NCBI GenBank assembly: GCA_002361655.1
Contig: DETM01000058.1
Location: 265 to 16,621, forward strand
Length of the DNA stretch: 16,357 bases
From: Prevotella sp. UBA3288
GTDB lineage: Bacteria > Bacteroidota > Bacteroidia > Bacteroidales > Bacteroidaceae
Direction of reading: 5' to 3'
Shown here one piece after another: positions 14,401 through 16,357 of the stretch. The notes below the pieces were generated by a model, which was given only the letters and a program-made list of their open reading frames with translations, did not search any database and was not told the origin of the DNA. Numbering within the stretch: position 1 is the stretch's first letter; each line of letters opens with the position of its first letter. The position numbers and the translations under genes were made by a program.

Positions 14401-14588
14401 ATGACCGATGTCATGACCGTCTTTTCGTCGGCACCAGTATAACTGGTGCTGACCGACACCGTAGGCGGTGCAATGTCCGGATATTGTTCCACCGGCAGCG
14501 TGTTCATCGAGATGTAGCCCACCAGTGCTATCACAACCGAGATGGCGCATGCCATCACGTATTTATTGATAAAGATATTGTTTTTCAT
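11421..14588 (-). CDS. RND efflux transporter permease, HAE1 (AcrB/MexB-like) family
   Basis: This 1055-residue inner-membrane proton antiporter is full length for the AcrB family. It starts with a first transmembrane helix (YVMACAISVVIALVGYISM) and the typical LPVEQYPDIAPPTVSVSTSYTGA. Proton-relay residues are D404-D405 in GTVVDDAIVVVEAV (AcrB D407-D408) and K946 in LIGLLAKTAILITEFA (AcrB K940). The two large periplasmic loops and the repeated 6-helix halves are visible, with the AcrB-type PEGATLQQT and GSGYTEGD stretches. It would export drugs, bile acids or other amphiphiles with the adaptor upstream and the TolC-type channel downstream. The C-terminal tail (EVKSESVATS) is encoded by tandem-repeat DNA. 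The start at 14588 is the conserved MKNNIFINKYV. No regulator gene is adjacent in the window. Confidence 0.94.
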   Translation of the reverse strand: MKNNIFINKYVMACAISVVIALVGYISMNTLPVEQYPDIAPPTVSVSTSYTGADEKTVMTSVIQPLEEAINGVNDMDYITSKASSNGDVEITVYFKQGTDPDMATVNVQNRVTRAQALLPADVNKIGVKVEKRQNNILQIFAVKSADGKYDEDFVSNYVDINIKPKLMRITGVGNVLSLGNTYALRIWLKPDVMAQYGLTPNDVFAAIGGQSFVAAVGTLGEQSGNSYQYSMQYKGTLKTVEEFNNIVLRTSGGGMLQLSDVAEVKIGAMSYNFTSNIQDRPGALFIVFAAPGANATQVNAAINKTFEEAKKSMPDGLEFVTMMTSDDFLFAAIHNVVETLVIAIILVILVVFFFLQNFKATIIPSISIIVSLLGTFAIVKMAGFSLNILTLFALVLAIGTVVDDAIVVVEAVMAKMENGISDAREATRQAMNEVSVAVVSCTLVFMAVFVPVMFMPGTSGTFFTQFGVTIASSVGLSCISALTLCPALCAIMMRVKDGKKEGKSLTYYTKKAYTVSYNAIYNKYSKAVQKFIKRPLLAWGALALAAVLLVFFMKSLPSGLVPQEDQGVFLVEIQAPEGATLQQTREMVKAVEEKVKKIPELESFSVTCGYGMLSSSASSNYATMVVRLKNWDERPGMNHLLALAAARFYFDCLELKNLVVIPSEMPQIPGYGTSNDIYLAVQDPTDGNLSEFAKQTEHFIAKLSERPEIASAMSFYSERFPKFQVDVDAAQCDRAGVSPADVLNTLGAYCGGAYIGNFNQFGKVYRIMAAASPEYRLDPQALQNIFMQVGSGKMAPISQFVSLKEVVGPANIEHFNLFQSITCSVKPGSGYTEGDVHKVIAEVFKEEMPATATYEYSGMSREVEETANSNATALIYVICAILIYLILASLYNSWFTPWAVLFSVPFGLMGAFVFAYLGYKNQIPGMDNNIYLQTGVIMLIGLLAKTAILITEFATERRAQGMSILDAAFEACKERLRPILMTVATMIIGMVPLVIEGGAGANGNRALALAVIGGMGIGTVALLFVVPAFFIVFQTLHEKFQGKTEVKSESVATS

Positions 14589-14601
14589 AATGCGGAAGCA
14601 A

Positions 14602-14636
14602 ATTCTTCATTCTTCATTCTTCATTTTTCACTTCCT
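14602..14636 (-). repeat. Heptad tract at adaptor/pump gene junction
   Basis: On the + strand there are five 7-bp units: ATTCTTC three times exactly, then ATTTTTC and ACTTCCT. The adaptor's stop codon (14614-14616) and its last residues (EEVKNEE) fall inside it. The tract covers about half of the gap before the pump ATG at 14588. Confidence 0.8.
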
Positions 14637-15747
14637 CGGGGAACAGCACCTTCTGGCCCTCAACCACGTTGTTGGCACCGACGGCTATAATCCGGTCGCC
14701 GGCATTCAGACCGCTGGTCACGATGAAGTCCTTGCCGTTGCCGGTGTCCTCTACGGTCACGTCGACGCCCGTTGCCGTACTGTCGGCCTGCACCTTATAC
14801 ACCATTGACTTGTCCTGCAGACGCACCACGGCGAACTGGGGAATGACAATCACGCCTTTTTCGGCGAAGTTCATCACGATGGTGCCCTGAATGCCTGAAT
14901 ACAGGTGTCCGTCGGGATTGGGGAACGACACTTTGCTGGTCAGTGAGCCCGTCTCGGCATTGACCACACCTGTCAGGCTGACAACACGTCCCTTGTGGGG
15001 ATACTCCGTGCCGTTCTTCATCACAAAGGTGGCATCGGGCAGTTTGGCAATGTATTCGTCCACGTCAGTTGCTTTCATACCCTCCTGCACCATCGACTCG
15101 ACAACGGATTCCGTCACCGAGAACTCAGCATACATCGTGGTGTTGCCGCTCAGCATGGTCAGTTGAGTCATGGGCGACACCTGGTCGCCGACACGCACCG
15201 GAATCTCACCGATGATACCCGACACACTGGCCGTGATGGTGCAGAAACCGAGGTCAACTTTTGCACGGTTTGCGGCGGCACGGGCCTGAGCCACAGCGGC
15301 CTGAGCCTGCTTGTAGGCGTTCTCGCTGTTGCTCAACATATAGTTGCTCACGATTTTCTTTTCATACAGGTTCTTGTTCGACTCATACTCCAGTTTGGCC
15401 GAGTTCTCCTGTGCCAGAGCAGCCTGCAAGTTGGCCTGGGCGGCCTCCAGTTCCAGTTGTGCATTGCGCGAGTCGATGATGAAGAGCGTCTGCCCTTTCT
15501 TCACCTGCTGGCCTTCGGTCACGCAGATTTTCATCAACTGACCGCTCACCTGTGGTGTCACCGTCACGTCGTTCTGGCCTTTCATCCTGGCACTGAACTT
15601 GTAAGGCAGTTCAATGTCCGATTTCTCCACTGTCATCGTCTCAAACGATGAGTCCTTTGGCGTGGGCTCGTCGATACCGCACGAGGTCATTCCGCAGACC
15701 ATTGTTGCGACGGTCAGCGCCCAAGTCATAATGTGTTTCTTTTTCAT
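14614..15747 (-). CDS. RND efflux periplasmic adaptor (membrane fusion protein, AcrA/MexA family)
   Basis: This 377-residue adaptor bridges the inner-membrane pump and the outer-membrane channel. Its signal sequence (MKKKHIMTWALTVATMVCGMTSC) ends in a loose lipobox with C23, so it is probably lipid-anchored in the inner membrane. Domains in order are a lipoyl-like half (VTVTPQVSGQLMKICVTEGQQVKKGQTLFIID, about 61-92), an alpha-helical hairpin (about 95-165), the second lipoyl half (LGFCTITASVSGIIGEIPVRVGDQVSP), and beta-barrel and membrane-proximal domains ending in GLNAGDRIIAVGANNVVEGQKV. It is the first gene of the operon adaptor-pump-channel, with a promoter at 15810-15817. The stop codon and last residues are encoded by a 7-bp repeat tract. 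The family assignment is firm. Confidence 0.93.
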   Translation of the reverse strand: MKKKHIMTWALTVATMVCGMTSCGIDEPTPKDSSFETMTVEKSDIELPYKFSARMKGQNDVTVTPQVSGQLMKICVTEGQQVKKGQTLFIIDSRNAQLELEAAQANLQAALAQENSAKLEYESNKNLYEKKIVSNYMLSNSENAYKQAQAAVAQARAAANRAKVDLGFCTITASVSGIIGEIPVRVGDQVSPMTQLTMLSGNTTMYAEFSVTESVVESMVQEGMKATDVDEYIAKLPDATFVMKNGTEYPHKGRVVSLTGVVNAETGSLTSKVSFPNPDGHLYSGIQGTIVMNFAEKGVIVIPQFAVVRLQDKSMVYKVQADSTATGVDVTVEDTGNGKDFIVTSGLNAGDRIIAVGANNVVEGQKVLFPEEVKNEE

Positions 15748-15809
15748 TGCTTTTTAAGTTTTGTTGTATTATGGATTCCTTCTTTCCCGACACTAAGTCT
15801 TTGACAGTG

Positions 15810-15817
15810 CAAAGGTA
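15810..15817 (-). promoter_or_regulatory. -7 box of the efflux operon promoter
   Basis: On the - strand TACCTTTG (+ strand CAAAGGTA) matches TAnnTTTG exactly and is followed by CAC. It lies about 63 nt upstream of the adaptor ATG. No clear TTTG -33 box is present at the usual spacing, which suggests dependence on an activator or a weak promoter. Confidence 0.6.
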
Positions 15818-15823
15818 ACAAAA

Positions 15824-15835
15824 ATTTTCGAAAAT
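15824..15835. promoter_or_regulatory. 12-bp palindrome in the efflux promoter spacer (candidate operator)
   Basis: ATTTTCGAAAAT is a perfect 12-bp palindrome located 6 nt upstream of the efflux -7 box, between the -7 and expected -33 positions. A repressor bound here would block RNA polymerase. No cognate regulator gene is in the window, and AT-rich palindromes can arise by chance. Confidence 0.35.
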
Positions 15836-15901
15836 CTCATATTTCTCAGACATTTTCTTTGTTTTCGGGGTGCGTGTGTACAAACAGGGCGTGTGAAACA
15901 C

Positions 15902-15948
15902 AAAAAAAAACAGCGACACGCGACGCCGTGGCGCGTCTCATGTCGCTG
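15902..15948 (-). terminator. Intrinsic terminator of clpB
   Basis: On the - strand a 16-bp stem (arms 15933-15948 and 15911-15926, one wobble and one mismatch) with a 6-nt loop is followed by nine T residues (A run 15902-15910 on the + strand). It lies about 20 nt after the clpB stop codon and separates clpB from the efflux operon. Confidence 0.92.
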
Positions 15949-15967
15949 ATAGTGTGGATGGTCATAT

Positions 15968-16357
15968 TTACTTTTGACGGAACACCAGTCCGTCGCCGAA
16001 GGAGTCGACCACGATGGGCTGTTCGCGCGATACCTCGTCGGCCAACAGCCGTTTCGACAGGTCGTTGAGCAGATACTGCTGGATGGCCCGTTTCACGGGG
16101 CGTGCACCGTAGTCCGGGTCGTAGCCCTCCTGTGCCAGCCAGTCGATGGCCTGCGGTGTCACTTCCAGGTTGAAACCCTGCGGACGCAGCATCTCCTTCA
16201 CGCGGTTCAGTTGCAGGCTGACCACCTGTGCTATCTCCTGTTTCGACAGCGGCTGGAAGGTGATGATCTCGTCAATTCGGTTCAGAAACTCTGGTCGCAT
16301 GACGGCCTTCAACTGCTCGCGGGTGGCGTTCGAAGTCATGATGATGATGGTGTTCTT
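15968..16357 (-). CDS. clpB: ATP-dependent chaperone ClpB, C-terminal end (partial)
   Basis: The frame is open from the window edge (KNTIIIMTSN) to the stop at 15968, giving 129 residues of the second AAA+ domain and its C-terminal small domain. Visible features are sensor-1 NTIIIMTSN, the arginine-finger region RPEFLNRIDEI, GYDPDYGARPVKRAIQQYLLNDLS with the sensor-2 arginine, and the ending IVVDSFGDGLVFRQK. ClpB disaggregates proteins together with DnaK. The ATREQLKAVM segment between TSN and RPEF is only 10 residues, whereas about 30 is usual in ClpB as I remember the E. coli sequence, so an in-frame deletion or a lineage variant is possible. The final part resembles ClpB more than ClpA or ClpC. 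Confidence 0.88.
   Translation of the reverse strand, partial: KNTIIIMTSNATREQLKAVMRPEFLNRIDEIITFQPLSKQEIAQVVSLQLNRVKEMLRPQGFNLEVTPQAIDWLAQEGYDPDYGARPVKRAIQQYLLNDLSKRLLADEVSREQPIVVDSFGDGLVFRQK

Noticed and set aside
15641..15919. Small - strand frame upstream of the efflux adaptor
   Set aside because: It runs across the promoter and palindrome and into the adaptor gene in another frame; there is no recognisable domain.
1..16357. Mobile element or CRISPR array
   Set aside because: No integrase, transposase or long terminal inverted repeats are seen. The tandem tracts have 7-9 bp units without spacers, unlike CRISPR repeats.

Overview
This window looks like chromosomal DNA from a Bacteroidales bacterium, most likely a Prevotella-type genome. 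The clues are Bacteroidetes-style promoters (TAnnTTTG at -7), starts that mostly lack a Shine-Dalgarno sequence, lipoproteins with an acidic stretch after the lipobox Cys, a complete Lut lactate-oxidation operon and a secreted M6 protease. Base composition is moderate and even. I see no integrase, transposase, tRNA, rRNA or CRISPR array. The species is an inference.

Left part, + strand (1-3858): the 3' end of glycyl-tRNA synthetase, an FKBP-type prolyl isomerase lipoprotein, an ABC-type AAA ATPase, a DUF4435 (TOPRIM-like) protein whose last codons overlap the next start, and mutY. The ATPase/DUF4435 pair has the same composition as the two-gene PARIS (AriA/AriB) anti-phage system, but it sits inside what looks like a housekeeping operon.

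Centre, + strand (3899-8370): a promoter followed by aldA-lutA-lutB-lutC. Together these would oxidise lactaldehyde (from fucose or rhamnose breakdown) to lactate and then to pyruvate. The operon ends at a strong hairpin shared with a convergent gene. A promoter-like sequence between lutC and that hairpin suggests a possible small RNA of about 85 nt.

Right part, - strand: a secreted M6-family metalloprotease (8369-9850); a complete tripartite RND efflux operon (adaptor, HAE1-type pump, TolC-type outer-membrane channel; 15747 down to 9974) with its own promoter, a 12-bp palindrome in the promoter spacer and a downstream hairpin; and the 3' end of clpB, closed by a very good intrinsic terminator.

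The least expected signal is a set of short tandem tracts with a 7-bp (once 8-bp) period at five gene junctions (1724-1744, 5408-5428, 6171-6199, 11408-11431, 14602-14636), plus a larger two-armed heptad element inside the mutY reading frame (3600-3677). In two efflux genes the stop codon lies inside such a tract, so gain or loss of one unit would change the protein's C-terminus and the spacing to the next gene.
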